Part shown: piece by piece, positions 9,425 through 18,564 of the stretch | Layout of the letters: every line of letters starts with the position of its first letter | Position numbering within the stretch: the stretch's first letter is position 1 | From: Sphingomonas sp. | Lineage (GTDB): Bacteria; Pseudomonadota; Alphaproteobacteria; Sphingomonadales; Sphingomonadaceae | Assembly: GCF_004799495.1 (NCBI RefSeq) | Contig: NZ_SSMY01000012.1 | Location: 1 to 64,000 of the forward strand | Length of the DNA stretch: 64,000 nt | Direction: 5' to 3' | Made by a program: the position numbers and the translations under genes | The notes under the pieces: model-generated | Told to the model about the DNA's origin: nothing | The model's input: the letters and a program-made list of their open reading frames with translations, nothing else | Databases searched by the model: none

Positions 9425-10075
9425 TTAACGTGTCGCGTTATATTTCAGCTGGTCGTCGGTCAGCTGGAAACCGACCAGAGCCTCGAAACTCGCGCGGAGC
9501 ACTGCGGCGCGAACGTCCGGGGCCGACAGCGGATCGACGGCGGCGGCCTCGCTGCCGCCCTTGCGCTTCGCCGTGATGCGGCGCTTGACCTCATCGGACA
9601 GCGTGGCGGCGGCGCGGACCACGCTGGCGCGGGCCGAGCCGTTGACGCTCGCGCGCGCCTGCCCCGCGTCGAAATGCACCACCACGCGCCCGACGCGCTT
9701 GGCCACCACCGCGCTGCCGCCCTGTACCACGGTGATGAAATAGGGGAGGGTCACGTCGCGCGGGCCGCTGGCGTTCGCGCGGCGCGCGAGCACCTGGAAC
9801 GTCACGTCGGTGACGACGTCGTCCCCCGCATCGCCGCACGTCGAGCGCACGTCGGTCATCGCCGCGACGACGTCGATCGCGGTCGCATCGCGGCTGGTCG
9901 CGGGGTCGAACAGCGTGACGTCGCCGGTCCCCGCCGGCACGCCGACGGTCGGGCAGGCGGTACGCACCGCGGTCACGCCGGCGCCGGCTTCCGAAATGTC
10001 GAGGTCGCCCTTGCTGGCGCAGCCGCCGAGAATCAGCGCGACGGCGATCGGAGCGGCGGTAATGCGGAATGACAC
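9425..10075 (-). CDS. Putative lipoprotein, 216 aa
   Basis: Starts with a GTG at 10075. A lipoprotein signal (ITAAPIAVALILGGC) puts the lipidated Cys near residue 19. The mature part has two further cysteines (near 41 and 80) and a predicted all-beta, Val/Thr-rich body, with no family I can name. It is probably periplasm-facing. It lies upstream of the gcv riboswitch on the same strand, but the 54 bp between them would have to contain the riboswitch promoter, so it is likely a separate unit. Confidence 0.75.
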   Translation of the reverse strand: MSFRITAAPIAVALILGGCASKGDLDISEAGAGVTAVRTACPTVGVPAGTGDVTLFDPATSRDATAIDVVAAMTDVRSTCGDAGDDVVTDVTFQVLARRANASGPRDVTLPYFITVVQGGSAVVAKRVGRVVVHFDAGQARASVNGSARASVVRAAATLSDEVKRRITAKRKGGSEAAAVDPLSAPDVRAAVLRASFEALVGFQLTDDQLKYNATR

Positions 10076-10167
10076 GGGCGGGATGACCTTCTCAACGCTG
10101 GAAACTAAGCCTCGCCTTCCATAGGAACCAGCTTTGCCTCACGCAAGCAATCGCGTAGAGGCGCGCC

Positions 10168-11121
10168 ATGTCCGCAATAAGGCCGCAACTCGACCTGCTG
10201 ATCGCCGCGCCGCGCGGGTTTTGCGCGGGCGTCGATCGCGCGATCCGGATCGTCGAGCTGGCGATCGAGAAGTACGGCGCCCCGGTCTACGTCCGGCACG
10301 AAATCGTCCACAACAAGTTCGTGGTCGATACGCTGAAGGCGAAGGGTGCGATCTTCGTCGAGGATCTCGACCAGGTGCCCGACGGCGTGCCCGTGGTGTT
10401 TTCCGCGCACGGCGTGCCCAAGGCGGTGCCGGCCAAGGCGGCGGAGCGGGGCCTGTCGTATCTCGACGCGACCTGCCCACTGGTCAGCAAGGTCCATCGC
10501 CAGGCCGAGCGGCTGGTTGCGGCGGGGCGGCACATCCTGTTCATCGGCCATGCCGGGCACCCCGAAGTGATCGGCACGTTCGGCCAGGTGTCGGAAGGGT
10601 CGATGACGCTGGTCGAAACGGTCGCCGACGCCGAGGCGCTGACGGTGCCCGATGCGGACAATCTGGCCTTTCTCACGCAGACCACGCTGTCGGTTGACGA
10701 TACTGCCGCGGTGCTCAAGGTGCTAAAGCGGCGCTTCCCGGCGATGCTCGCGCCAGGGCCCGACGACATCTGCTACGCGACATCCAACCGCCAGGCCGCG
10801 GTCAAGGCGATAGCGCAGGCATGCGACCTGGTGCTGGTGATCGGCGCGCCCAACTCGTCCAACTCGCTGCGGCTGGTCGAGGTCGCGGTGCGCAACGACA
10901 CCTGCGCGACGCTGATCCAGCGCGCCGAGGACATCGATTTCGCGTGGTTCGATGGCGTGCGCACGGTCGGCATCACCGCTGGCGCCTCGGCCCCCGAAAT
11001 GCTGGTCCGCGAGGTGGTCGACCACATCGCGACGCGGTTCGACGTGCGCGAGCGCGAAGTCGAAACCGTCGCCGAAAAGGTCGTGTTCAAGCTCCCGCGC
11101 GAACTCAACGCGGCCGCCTGA
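10168..11121 (+). CDS. ispH: 4-hydroxy-3-methylbut-2-enyl diphosphate reductase
   Basis: Last enzyme of the MEP isoprenoid pathway; reduces HMBPP to IPP and DMAPP using a [4Fe-4S] cluster. The three cluster cysteines are visible at C19 (APRGFCAGV), C103 ([10 protein letters not shown]) and C202 ([11 protein letters not shown]), at the usual spacing. The EIVHNKFVV segment near 45-55 and the C-terminal SAPEMLV match the family. 317 residues, complete. It is the first gene of an apparent ispH-thrB-rnhA operon, with thrB starting three bases after the ispH stop codon. Confidence 0.97.
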   Translation: MSAIRPQLDLLIAAPRGFCAGVDRAIRIVELAIEKYGAPVYVRHEIVHNKFVVDTLKAKGAIFVEDLDQVPDGVPVVFSAHGVPKAVPAKAAERGLSYLDATCPLVSKVHRQAERLVAAGRHILFIGHAGHPEVIGTFGQVSEGSMTLVETVADAEALTVPDADNLAFLTQTTLSVDDTAAVLKVLKRRFPAMLAPGPDDICYATSNRQAAVKAIAQACDLVLVIGAPNSSNSLRLVEVAVRNDTCATLIQRAEDIDFAWFDGVRTVGITAGASAPEMLVREVVDHIATRFDVREREVETVAEKVVFKLPRELNAAA

Positions 11122-11124
11122 CAC

Positions 11125-12078
11125 TTGGCGGTCTACACGCACGTGTCGGCCGAGGCGTTGGGGGAATTCCTCAAGCGGTACGACGTCGGCGAACTGGTGT
11201 CTGCGAAGGGCATCGCCGAGGGGGTCGAGAACTCCAATTACCTGGTCGACACGACCAAGGGGCGATATTTCCTGACGCTCTACGAGAAGCGCGTCGCGGC
11301 GGACGACTTGCCCTATTTCATGGCGCTGCTCGATCATCTTGCCGCCAAGGGCCTGCCGGTACCGCCGGCGATCAAGGATGGGGATGGCCTCGAGATACAG
11401 GAGCTCGAAGGCCGCCCGGCGTGCCTGATCAAATTTCTACCGGGCGTGTCGATCTCGCATCCGACAGTTGCCCAGGCCGGTGCCGTGGGACGTGCGCTGG
11501 GCGACGTGCACAAAGCGGCGGCCGACTTCGCGCCGGTCCGTGAGAACTCGATGGGGGTCGCGACGTGGCGCCCGCTGTTCGAACGCTGCGGCCGTGCGCT
11601 CGACGATATCGAGCCTTCCCTCTACGACCACGTGGGAGACGCTCTCGACAGCGTCGAAGCGGCATGGCCGTGCGACCTTGCGCACGGCACGATCCACGCC
11701 GACCTGTTCCCCGACAATGTCCTGATGCGCGGCGATACGGTCGCCGGACTGATCGACTTCTATTTCGCGTGCACCGACATCCGCGCCTACGACCTCGCGG
11801 TGATGCACAGCGCCTGGTCGTTCGCCGATGCCGGACGGACCTATGTCGGCGATATCGGGCATGCGCTGGTGAGCGGCTATGGCGACACGCACAGCATAAC
11901 CGACGACGAGTTACGCGCACTGTCGGTGCTCGCGCGCGGGGCCTGTCTGCGCTTTTTCCTGTCGCGCGCGTGGGACTGGCTCAACACGCCCGCCGATGCA
12001 CTGGTCACGCGCAAGGATCCGCTCGATTATTTCCGCCGCTATGTGATCTATACCGGTTTGGGCGACCTATACGCATGA
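11125..12078 (+). CDS. thrB: Homoserine kinase (aminoglycoside-phosphotransferase-fold type)
   Basis: Phosphorylates homoserine for threonine synthesis. This is the APH-like ThrB found in alphaproteobacteria, not the GHMP kinase. Typical segments: [44 protein letters not shown] (catalytic loop with H-x-D near residue 190) and [11 protein letters not shown] (metal-binding Asp). The start is a TTG at 11125, three bases after the ispH stop; no better start exists. The end overlaps rnhA by 4 bp. Confidence 0.93.
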   Translation: MAVYTHVSAEALGEFLKRYDVGELVSAKGIAEGVENSNYLVDTTKGRYFLTLYEKRVAADDLPYFMALLDHLAAKGLPVPPAIKDGDGLEIQELEGRPACLIKFLPGVSISHPTVAQAGAVGRALGDVHKAAADFAPVRENSMGVATWRPLFERCGRALDDIEPSLYDHVGDALDSVEAAWPCDLAHGTIHADLFPDNVLMRGDTVAGLIDFYFACTDIRAYDLAVMHSAWSFADAGRTYVGDIGHALVSGYGDTHSITDDELRALSVLARGACLRFFLSRAWDWLNTPADALVTRKDPLDYFRRYVIYTGLGDLYA

Positions 12079-12521
12079 CCGAGCTCAGCCATGTCGAGAT
12101 CGCCACCGACGGCGCGTGCAAGGGCAATCCCGGGCCGGGCGGCTGGGGCGTGTTGATCCGGATGGGCGCGCGCGAGAAGGAGCTGTCGGGCGGCGAAAAG
12201 CTGACCACCAACAACCGGATGGAACTGACCGCCGCGATCGAGGGGCTGAACGCGCTCACGCGGCCGTGCCGCGTGACGCTGTCGACCGACAGCCGCTACG
12301 TGATGGATGGCCTCACCAAATGGATCCACGGCTGGCGCCGGAACGGCTGGCGCACGTCCGACAAGAAACCGGTCAAGAATGCCGAGCTGTGGCAGGCTCT
12401 GCTCGACGCCGCCGCCCCGCACCGCGTCGAGTGGGTCTGGGTAAAGGGCCATGCCGGCCACCCCGACAACGAGCGCGCCGACCGGCTGGCGAGCGACGCG
12501 GCCGACGCGCAGCGCCGATAG
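12075..12521 (+). CDS. rnhA: Ribonuclease HI
   Basis: Cleaves the RNA strand of RNA-DNA hybrids. At 148 residues it has the usual length. The catalytic acidic residues are D12 ([11 protein letters not shown]), E50 (RMELTA), D72 (STDSRYV) and D136 (NERADRLA), with H126 in the VKGHAGH loop. The basic handle with several Trp ([10 protein letters not shown]) is present. The ATG overlaps the thrB stop as ATGA, so translation is likely coupled. The ORF is open well upstream, but only as a shadow of thrB. Confidence 0.97.
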   Translation: MTELSHVEIATDGACKGNPGPGGWGVLIRMGAREKELSGGEKLTTNNRMELTAAIEGLNALTRPCRVTLSTDSRYVMDGLTKWIHGWRRNGWRTSDKKPVKNAELWQALLDAAAPHRVEWVWVKGHAGHPDNERADRLASDAADAQRR

Positions 12522-12615
12522 CGCTGACAATGTTGGATTGCGGGTGGCATGCGAGTCGTGGCCCGACCATTTTCCCTTGTTTTACAAAGGTAAGGGTCAG
12601 CCGGAAACGGCCGCG

Positions 12616-12643
12616 TTAGTGTCAACTTAGTGTAAACTTAGGG
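12616..12643. repeat. Two and a half tandem 11-bp units
   Basis: TTAGTGTCAAC and TTAGTGTAAAC follow each other directly (12616-12626, 12627-12637) and are followed by TTAGGG. They lie in the 127-bp spacer between the convergent rnhA and FAD oxidoreductase genes. No hairpin terminator with a U-run was clear there. Confidence 0.4.
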
Positions 12644-12648
12644 CAGTA

Positions 12649-13731
12649 TCAGCGGAACCGGCCGGGCGAATAACGCTCGCGGTCGATCCCGGCGACGAGC
12701 GGATCAGGCGTGGTGCCGAGCAGCAGCGACGCTGCGACCAGCGACGCGGCGGGGGCGGTCTGGATGCCGAAGCCGCCCTGCCCCGCGCACCAGAAGAACC
12801 CTGGCACCGCGCCGTCGAAGCCGTAGACCGGCAGCCGGTCGGGAGCGAAGCTGCGCAGCCCCGCCCAGCTCCGTTCGACTCGCTCGATCCGCCAGTCGAC
12901 CGCATGTTCGAGCCGGTCGATCGCGATCGCGATGTCGAGCTCCTCGGGCTGGACGTCGCCGGGCTCGCTCGGGATTTCGTCGTGCGGGCTGAGCCATAGC
13001 CGCCCGCCCGATTCGGGCTTGAAGTAGAAATCGCCGCCGATGTGCGCGACGTGCGGCGCGTCGTCGGGCACTGGCGGATCGACGCGGAGCTGGATCAGCG
13101 TGCGGCGGAACGGCGCGATCCCGATCGGCGCGACGCCGGCGATTTTCGCGACCTGATCCACCCACGCGCCCGCCGCGTTGACCAGCACCTTCGCCTCATA
13201 CGACCCCGCCTTGGTCTCCAGCCGCCAGACACCGTCCGCCCGCGTCGCGCCGGTCAGCGCCGCGTCGAGCACCAGCTCCGCACCCGCTTTCTTCGCGCGC
13301 GACAGCGCCGCAGCGTGCAGTCCGGCGACGTCGATATAGGCGCAGCTCGGCTCCCACACCGCGAGGTTCCACTCGGGCCGTAGCCCTGCGATGCGCTCGC
13401 GCGGATCGACCAGCGAGAGGTCGACCCCGGTGCCGGCAAACTGCGCGAGCATGCCGTCGATCAGCCCGCGCTCTTCCTCGCGCCCGATGTGGAGCGACCC
13501 CAGCGGCTGGAGGAACCCGCCGTCGTCGAACAGCCGGCGCGACGCCGCGGTAAGCGGCTGGACGCCGGGCCCGCCATACGTCTCTTCCCAGAACGCCGCG
13601 GAGCGCCCGGTCGCGTGGTAACCCGCGACGTCCTCCGCTTCGAGGATCAACACATTGGCGTGCGGCGCGACTTCGGCGGCGAGGCTCGCGCCGGCGATCC
13701 CGGCGCCGACGATGGCGATGTCGTAGGTCAT
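12649..13731 (-). CDS. FAD-dependent oxidoreductase (DAO family; D-arginine dehydrogenase-like)
   Basis: 360 residues from the ATG at 13731 (MTYDIAIVGAGIAGASLAAE), which opens with the GxGxxG dinucleotide fold for FAD. GYHATGRSAAFWEETYG follows, then the C-terminal CAGQGGFGIQTAPAAS, the FAD-binding motif of the DadA/SoxA/DauA group. It most resembles dye-linked D-amino-acid (D-arginine) dehydrogenases, but the substrate is an inference. The frame continues upstream into the hydrolase gene; the ATG at 13731 overlaps that gene's stop by 4 bp, so the two form a transcriptional pair. Confidence 0.85.
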   Translation of the reverse strand: MTYDIAIVGAGIAGASLAAEVAPHANVLILEAEDVAGYHATGRSAAFWEETYGGPGVQPLTAASRRLFDDGGFLQPLGSLHIGREEERGLIDGMLAQFAGTGVDLSLVDPRERIAGLRPEWNLAVWEPSCAYIDVAGLHAAALSRAKKAGAELVLDAALTGATRADGVWRLETKAGSYEAKVLVNAAGAWVDQVAKIAGVAPIGIAPFRRTLIQLRVDPPVPDDAPHVAHIGGDFYFKPESGGRLWLSPHDEIPSEPGDVQPEELDIAIAIDRLEHAVDWRIERVERSWAGLRSFAPDRLPVYGFDGAVPGFFWCAGQGGFGIQTAPAASLVAASLLLGTTPDPLVAGIDRERYSPGRFR

Positions 13732-14684
13732 TGCTGGGCGCCCTGCTGGGCTCGGGCGGACAGGAAGATGTCGATCTCGCCGAGCGCGCGGTTCCGCACG
13801 GCGTCGACCTCGCGCAATATCTCGTGCGCCGATTCGGGCCCAAAGCGCACGACGCGGCAATCGGGGATGTTGCCCGCGACCGACAGCGCGTCCTTCGGCG
13901 TGACCAATTTGTCGGCGTCGGCGACGAGCATCAGCACTGGCACCTTCATCAGCCTGACGCGCCGGCTAAGCCGCAAGCGCCGCGTCGATTCGAACGCGCG
14001 GACCACCCAGCGCCAGCTCGGCGGGCCGAGCTTGAGCGACGGATCATGCTCCCACCACCACGGTTCGTCGGCGTAGCGATCGTCGTCGTGCGTCAGCAGC
14101 GACTGGCGGCTGCCCACCGTCGCGGGTCGCTCGTTGCCCTTCCATGCGCGGCGCCGCGGATCGCCGAGCCGCATCATCAAATTGGCGAGCCATTCACCGA
14201 ACCCCGCGCTGATCGGGGCGTGGACGCCCATCATCGGCGCGACAAGCACGGCGGCCGCGGGCTCGGCTAGGCTCTTGGCGAGCGCGCGGCACACCAGATG
14301 CCCGCCCATCGAATGCCCCATCACGACATGGGGTTTGGGCGCCGTCGCGGCCCATTGATTCCAAAACGGCCCGAAATCGGTGAGGTAAGTGGTGAACCGG
14401 TCGATATCGCCAACATGCGGATCGTCGGACAACCGCCCCGACCCGCCCTGCCCGCGCCAGTCGAACGAGCTGATCGACCAGCCCTGCGCGTGCCAGTGCT
14501 GGAACGTCTCCAGATACTTCTCGAACAGGTCGCCGCGCCCCGCCTGGAACAGGATCGACCCGCGCGGACTGACGGCCGCCGACGGCCAGTCGAACCGGCG
14601 CAGCTGCCATCCGTCGGGCGCGGTCCAGTACGAGATTTGGCTGTCCGGCGGATAGGCGCGGCGGACGTTTTCGGCGGCGATCAT
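13728..14684 (-). CDS. Alpha/beta hydrolase (lysophospholipase PldB-like)
   Basis: 318 residues starting at the ATG at 14684 (MIAAENVRRAYPP). The serine nucleophile elbow is GHSMGGH near residue 119; the oxyanion region is ILFQAGRGDLFEKY; SSFDWRGQGGSGR near 80-92 is the typical monoglyceride lipase/lysophospholipase signature. The acid (VADADKLVTP) and His (ESAHEIL) are present near 260 and 290. It probably cleaves lysophospholipids or monoacylglycerols. Upstream open frame to 15098 is antisense to cpaA and rejected. Coupled by 4 bp to the oxidoreductase. Confidence 0.87.
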   Translation of the reverse strand: MIAAENVRRAYPPDSQISYWTAPDGWQLRRFDWPSAAVSPRGSILFQAGRGDLFEKYLETFQHWHAQGWSISSFDWRGQGGSGRLSDDPHVGDIDRFTTYLTDFGPFWNQWAATAPKPHVVMGHSMGGHLVCRALAKSLAEPAAAVLVAPMMGVHAPISAGFGEWLANLMMRLGDPRRRAWKGNERPATVGSRQSLLTHDDDRYADEPWWWEHDPSLKLGPPSWRWVVRAFESTRRLRLSRRVRLMKVPVLMLVADADKLVTPKDALSVAGNIPDCRVVRFGPESAHEILREVDAVRNRALGEIDIFLSARAQQGAQQ

Positions 14685-14732
14685 GCTGCTGGTTACTTTT
14701 TGGAAAGCCCTCACGTCTAGGGCTATGGTCCG

Positions 14733-15203
14733 ATGGGCTGGGGAATTCTGTCTTACGCGCTCGTTGCGGCGCTCGTCCTGATCCTGCTGTCGGCGGGCAT
14801 CGAGGACGCGCGCACCCGCGAGATCGCCAATTGGAAGAACGCCGCGATCGCATTGATGGCGCCGGCCTGGTGGTACGTTCAGGGCTATGGCCTCGGCGAT
14901 GCGGCGATCCAGTTCGGCATCGCGCTTACCGTGTTCGCGGTGTTCGTCGGCGCCTTTCATTTCGGCTGGATGGGTGGCGGCGACGTCAAGATGATCGGCG
15001 CGCTCGCGCTGTGGCTGCCGGGACAGGCCCTGCTGTTCATGCTGATGGCCATGTCGGTCATTGGCGGCGTGCTGACGCTGATCATGATGCTCGACCATTG
15101 GCGCCGCAAGGCGCCGGGTGCGGTGGAAACGCCGTACGGCGTCGCGATCGCGATGGCGTCGATGATCGCGCTCAGTGAACCAATATTTAACCAGTTTACG
15201 TAG
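14733..15203 (+). CDS. cpaA: Prepilin peptidase CpaA/TadV
   Basis: Type A24 aspartic peptidase that cleaves and may methylate Flp-type prepilins in the inner membrane. 156 residues with about four to five membrane helices. The two catalytic aspartates are visible: D25 in GIEDARTREI and D84 in MGGGDVKMIG. It is the short, CpaA-like form without the zinc-binding N-terminal domain. First gene of the Tad/Flp pilus operon, 41 bp before cpaB. No flp pilin gene precedes it, unlike in many Tad loci. Confidence 0.93.
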   Translation: MGWGILSYALVAALVLILLSAGIEDARTREIANWKNAAIALMAPAWWYVQGYGLGDAAIQFGIALTVFAVFVGAFHFGWMGGGDVKMIGALALWLPGQALLFMLMAMSVIGGVLTLIMMLDHWRRKAPGAVETPYGVAIAMASMIALSEPIFNQFT

Positions 15204-15244
15204 ATTAACGGTGGGTCAACCGGCCAGTCGGCCGGCAAAGGGGC

Positions 15245-16279
15245 ATGAACGACATGGATAGTCGGAAGATCTTTCTGCTGGTTGGGGCGCTCCTCGTCGC
15301 CGCCATCACCGCATTCATGGCGCGCAGCCTGATCTCCGGATCGAGCGCACCGGTGGCGAGCGCCCAGATGGCGCCGCCGATGGTCACGGGCACCGAAGTG
15401 CTGGTGGCGACCAAGACGTTGCCGGTCGGCACGATCCTCGACGCGACGAGCTTCAAGTACCAGCCCTGGCCCAAGGAAATGGTCGAAGGCGCGTACTTCG
15501 TGAAGAAGGACGGCTTCGATCCCAAGACGCTGCAGGGCACCGTCGTGCGCACGGTGATCACCGCCGGCCAGCCGCTGACCCAAGGGTCGCTGGTCAAGCC
15601 CGGCGATCGCGGCTTCCTCGCCGCGGCGCTGACCCCAGGCATGCGCGCGGTGACCTTCCCGGTCGAAAACAAGAATTCGGTCGCGGGCTTCGTGTTCCCC
15701 GGCGACCGCATCGACATCATGCTGACGCAGAAGGTCGCGGGCGGCGGCGACGGCCCGCCGCTCAGCGTCGCCGAGACAATCATGAAGAACATTCGCGTGC
15801 TGGCGACCGACCAGCGCACCACCACCGACGTCGACGACCAGGGCAAGACCGTGGTCAAGAACATCTCGATGGTAACGATCGAAGCGACGCCGTCGATCGC
15901 GGAGAAGATTTCGGTGGCACGTGCGCTCGGCGACCTGTCGGTCGTGCTGCGCCCGCTCGCCGACAGTGCGAGCGAGCTCGACGCGGCGATCGCGGACGGC
16001 AGCGTCAAGGTGCCCGACGGCAAGGATCCTAAGGCGGAACGCGCGATGCTCGACGCCGCCTCGACTCAGCCGACTGCCGACAAGACGACCTTCGCCACGG
16101 GCGCCGACGTGTCGCGCTTCCAGCGCCGTACGGTGCCCGGCAAGAGCGCGTCGCCGTATGCCGGCAACAGCGGTGGCGGCAACGGTTATCCGGGGGCGGC
16201 CCCGGCGAATGCAGGACCCACGGTGCGGATCGCCCGCGGGAACAACGTGACCGAAGTTCCGGTCGGGGGGAAGAACTGA
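15245..16279 (+). CDS. cpaB: Flp pilus assembly protein CpaB/RcpC
   Basis: Periplasmic protein anchored by one N-terminal helix (IFLLVGALLVAAITAFMARS). A SAF-like domain follows (VLVATKTLPVGTILDATSF, about residues 50-115), then the RcpC/CpaB core (VENKNSVAGFVFPGDRIDIML, about 135-245). The last 80 residues are Pro/Gly/Ala-rich and probably disordered. It is thought to work with the CpaC secretin and peptidoglycan. Its TGA overlaps the cpaC ATG (TGATG), so the two are coupled. Confidence 0.94.
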   Translation: MNDMDSRKIFLLVGALLVAAITAFMARSLISGSSAPVASAQMAPPMVTGTEVLVATKTLPVGTILDATSFKYQPWPKEMVEGAYFVKKDGFDPKTLQGTVVRTVITAGQPLTQGSLVKPGDRGFLAAALTPGMRAVTFPVENKNSVAGFVFPGDRIDIMLTQKVAGGGDGPPLSVAETIMKNIRVLATDQRTTTDVDDQGKTVVKNISMVTIEATPSIAEKISVARALGDLSVVLRPLADSASELDAAIADGSVKVPDGKDPKAERAMLDAASTQPTADKTTFATGADVSRFQRRTVPGKSASPYAGNSGGGNGYPGAAPANAGPTVRIARGNNVTEVPVGGKN

Positions 16280-17895
16280 TGTTGAACCGTCTCAATCGCG
16301 CCGGCTGGCCAATGGCCGCCGCGCTGGCGATCGCCGCCACCGGCGTCGCCACGCCCGCCGCGGCACCCGCCCAATCGGCCTCCGCCCGGGTAGTCGAGGT
16401 CGACACCAACCAGGGCCGGCTGATCACGCTCGCGCGTCCGATCAGCGACGTGTTCGTCGCCAGTCCGACGATCGCCGACGTCCAAGTGCGATCGCCGACC
16501 CAGATCTACGTGTTCGGCAAGTCGGCGGGCGAGACCACCGTCTCGGCGACGACTAAGACCGGGCAAGTGGTGTTCGCCGCGACGATCCGCGTCGGCGACA
16601 ATTTCAGCTCGATCAACCAGATGCTCAAGCTGGCGATGCCCGATGCGGAAGTGACCAGCCACACGCTGAACGGCGTCGTGCTGCTGACCGGCACGGTGAT
16701 GAGCCCCGATGACGCACAGCAGGCGGAAAGCCTTGTCCAGGCGTTCGTCGGCGACAAGACCAAGGTCATCAGCCGGATCCGGACGGCGACGCCGCTGCAA
16801 GTCAATTTGCAGGTCAAGATCGCCGAAGTAACCAAAAGCTTCGCCAAGAACATCGGCGCGAACCTGACCACGCTGGACGGTACCGGCGGTTTCCAGTTCG
16901 GGGTCGGCAGTGGCCGAACCATAACGTCGCAGTTCAACGCACTGGGTGGCCCCCTCGGGATCGGCTCGACCGCGGCTCGGTGTCTGCCGCCGATTTCGCC
17001 TACCGGTCAATGCGCGGGCTCCATTCCGGGCACCGCAATCACGCCGGGCACCCAGCGCACCACGATCGGTGGTCTGGGCAAGCTGTTCGGGCTCGATATT
17101 CTGGGCGCGCTCGACCTGGGCGAGACCAACGGCCAGGTGGTGACGCTCGCGCAACCCAATTTGTCGACGCTGTCGGGCGAGACCGCCTCGTTCCTGGCGG
17201 GCGGCGAAATCCCGATCCCGATCAGCCAGGGGCTGGGCGCGGTGTCGGTCGAATATAAGAGCTACGGCGTCAGCCTCGCCTACACTCCGACGGTGCTGTC
17301 GGACGGTCGCATCTCCTTGCGAGTTCGCCCGGAAGTGTCCGAGCTGTCCTCCGCCGGCGCCGTGACGCTCGGCGGAACGATCATCCCCGCACTGACCACG
17401 CGGCGCGCGGAAACGACGGTGGAGCTAGGATCGGGCCAGTCAATGGTGATCGGCGGACTGATCCAGAACAGCACCCAGAACCAGATCGACAAGACCCCCG
17501 GCCTTGGCAACGTGCCGATCCTCGGCGCACTGTTCCGCTCGAATGGGTGGAAGCGCGACGAAACCGAGCTGATGATCGTCGTCACACCGTACCTGGTGAA
17601 GCCAGTCAACGCGAACGAGATCGTGCTGCCGACCGATGGCGTTCAGGCGCCGACGGACCTCGGCCGTATCTTCATGGGCAAGCTCGGCAGCGGCGTCAGC
17701 GGTGGCGAACGCGCCAAGCCGACGATGGCCGTCCCCAATGTCGCGGGACCGTCGGTCGGCGCCAATGCGCTGGTGCCGGTCGGCCCGAGCACTCCCGCCC
17801 CGACGCCCGACGCACGGCGTGACGAGGACAAGGCCGTCGTACCGAAGAAACCGAAGAAGGACGCCGGTTCGCCCGCGCCCGGCTTCAGCCTGTGA
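16279..17895 (+). CDS. cpaC: Flp pilus secretin CpaC/RcpA
   Basis: Outer-membrane secretin of the Tad pilus, 538 residues. Signal peptide (PMAAALAIAATGVATPAAA), then the BON/N-domain region (VEVDTNQGRLITLARPISDVFVASP through VVLLTGTV). The type II/III secretin domain follows at about residues 270-440, including LAQPNLSTLSGETASFLAGG and the core VIGGLIQNSTQNQ and PGLGNVPILGALFRS. The C-terminal 80 residues are Pro/Lys-rich. Domain order and length fit CpaC. Confidence 0.95.
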   Translation: MLNRLNRAGWPMAAALAIAATGVATPAAAPAQSASARVVEVDTNQGRLITLARPISDVFVASPTIADVQVRSPTQIYVFGKSAGETTVSATTKTGQVVFAATIRVGDNFSSINQMLKLAMPDAEVTSHTLNGVVLLTGTVMSPDDAQQAESLVQAFVGDKTKVISRIRTATPLQVNLQVKIAEVTKSFAKNIGANLTTLDGTGGFQFGVGSGRTITSQFNALGGPLGIGSTAARCLPPISPTGQCAGSIPGTAITPGTQRTTIGGLGKLFGLDILGALDLGETNGQVVTLAQPNLSTLSGETASFLAGGEIPIPISQGLGAVSVEYKSYGVSLAYTPTVLSDGRISLRVRPEVSELSSAGAVTLGGTIIPALTTRRAETTVELGSGQSMVIGGLIQNSTQNQIDKTPGLGNVPILGALFRSNGWKRDETELMIVVTPYLVKPVNANEIVLPTDGVQAPTDLGRIFMGKLGSGVSGGERAKPTMAVPNVAGPSVGANALVPVGPSTPAPTPDARRDEDKAVVPKKPKKDAGSPAPGFSL

Positions 17896-17921
17896 CAGAC
17901 GCCAGCGAGGGACATCACATC

Positions 17922-18563
17922 ATGCGCAAGATCCTGTTCGCCGCACTCTCCGCCCCCGCGTTGATGCTGGGCGGTTGCGGCACGCTCAATCGCGGCGTCG
18001 ATACGGTCTATCAGCCGGTCGTCAGCCGCACCGATTACGTGTTCGACGTCCAGACGACGCCTACTGGCCTCGCCCCCGGCGAAGCCGACCGCGTCGCCGG
18101 CTGGCTATCGACGATGCGCTTGCATTACGGCGATCACGTCTCGGTCGACGACCCCAACCGCAACGGTGGCGCCGCGACCAGCCAGGTCGCCGCGATCGCC
18201 GCGCGCTACGGCATCCTGATCGACGATCGCGCGCCGATCACGCCGGCGCCGATCGCCGCCGGCATGGCGCGCGTGGTGGTGAGCCGCTCGTCTGCGCGCG
18301 TGCCGGGTTGTCCGGATTTCAGCCGGACCGGCACCGATGAGTTCGAAGGCAGCACGACCTCCAACTATGGTTGCGCGACGCAGGCGAACCTCGCGGCGAT
18401 GGTCGCCGATCCGCTCGATCTGGTCCGCGGCCAACCGGGTACCGAGACATTCGACACGAAGGTGTCGGGCAAGGCCATCGACACTTACCGCAAGGCGGAC
18501 ACGACCGGTAAGGCCGGTCTGCCCGGCGGCGTCACCAGCGTCAGCGTAACGGGAAGCAAGTGA
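17922..18563 (+). CDS. cpaD: Pilus assembly lipoprotein CpaD
   Basis: 213 residues from the ATG at 17922 (MRKILFAALSAPALMLGGC), a clear lipoprotein signal. The frame is open back to a GTG at 17892, but that would place ten polar residues before the signal. The CpaD core is visible: an early beta region (DYVFDVQT, VAGWLSTM), then the C-terminal CPDFSR and NYGCATQANLAAMVADP, with a conserved Cys pair. It is expected to help the CpaC secretin reach the outer membrane. Followed directly by cpaE. Confidence 0.93.
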   Translation: MRKILFAALSAPALMLGGCGTLNRGVDTVYQPVVSRTDYVFDVQTTPTGLAPGEADRVAGWLSTMRLHYGDHVSVDDPNRNGGAATSQVAAIAARYGILIDDRAPITPAPIAAGMARVVVSRSSARVPGCPDFSRTGTDEFEGSTTSNYGCATQANLAAMVADPLDLVRGQPGTETFDTKVSGKAIDTYRKADTTGKAGLPGGVTSVSVTGSK

Positions 18564-18564
18564 T

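Noticed and set aside
15180..15230. A CtrA box (TTAA-N7-TTAA) before cpaB
   Set aside because: TTAA-like words occur there but not with the right spacing.
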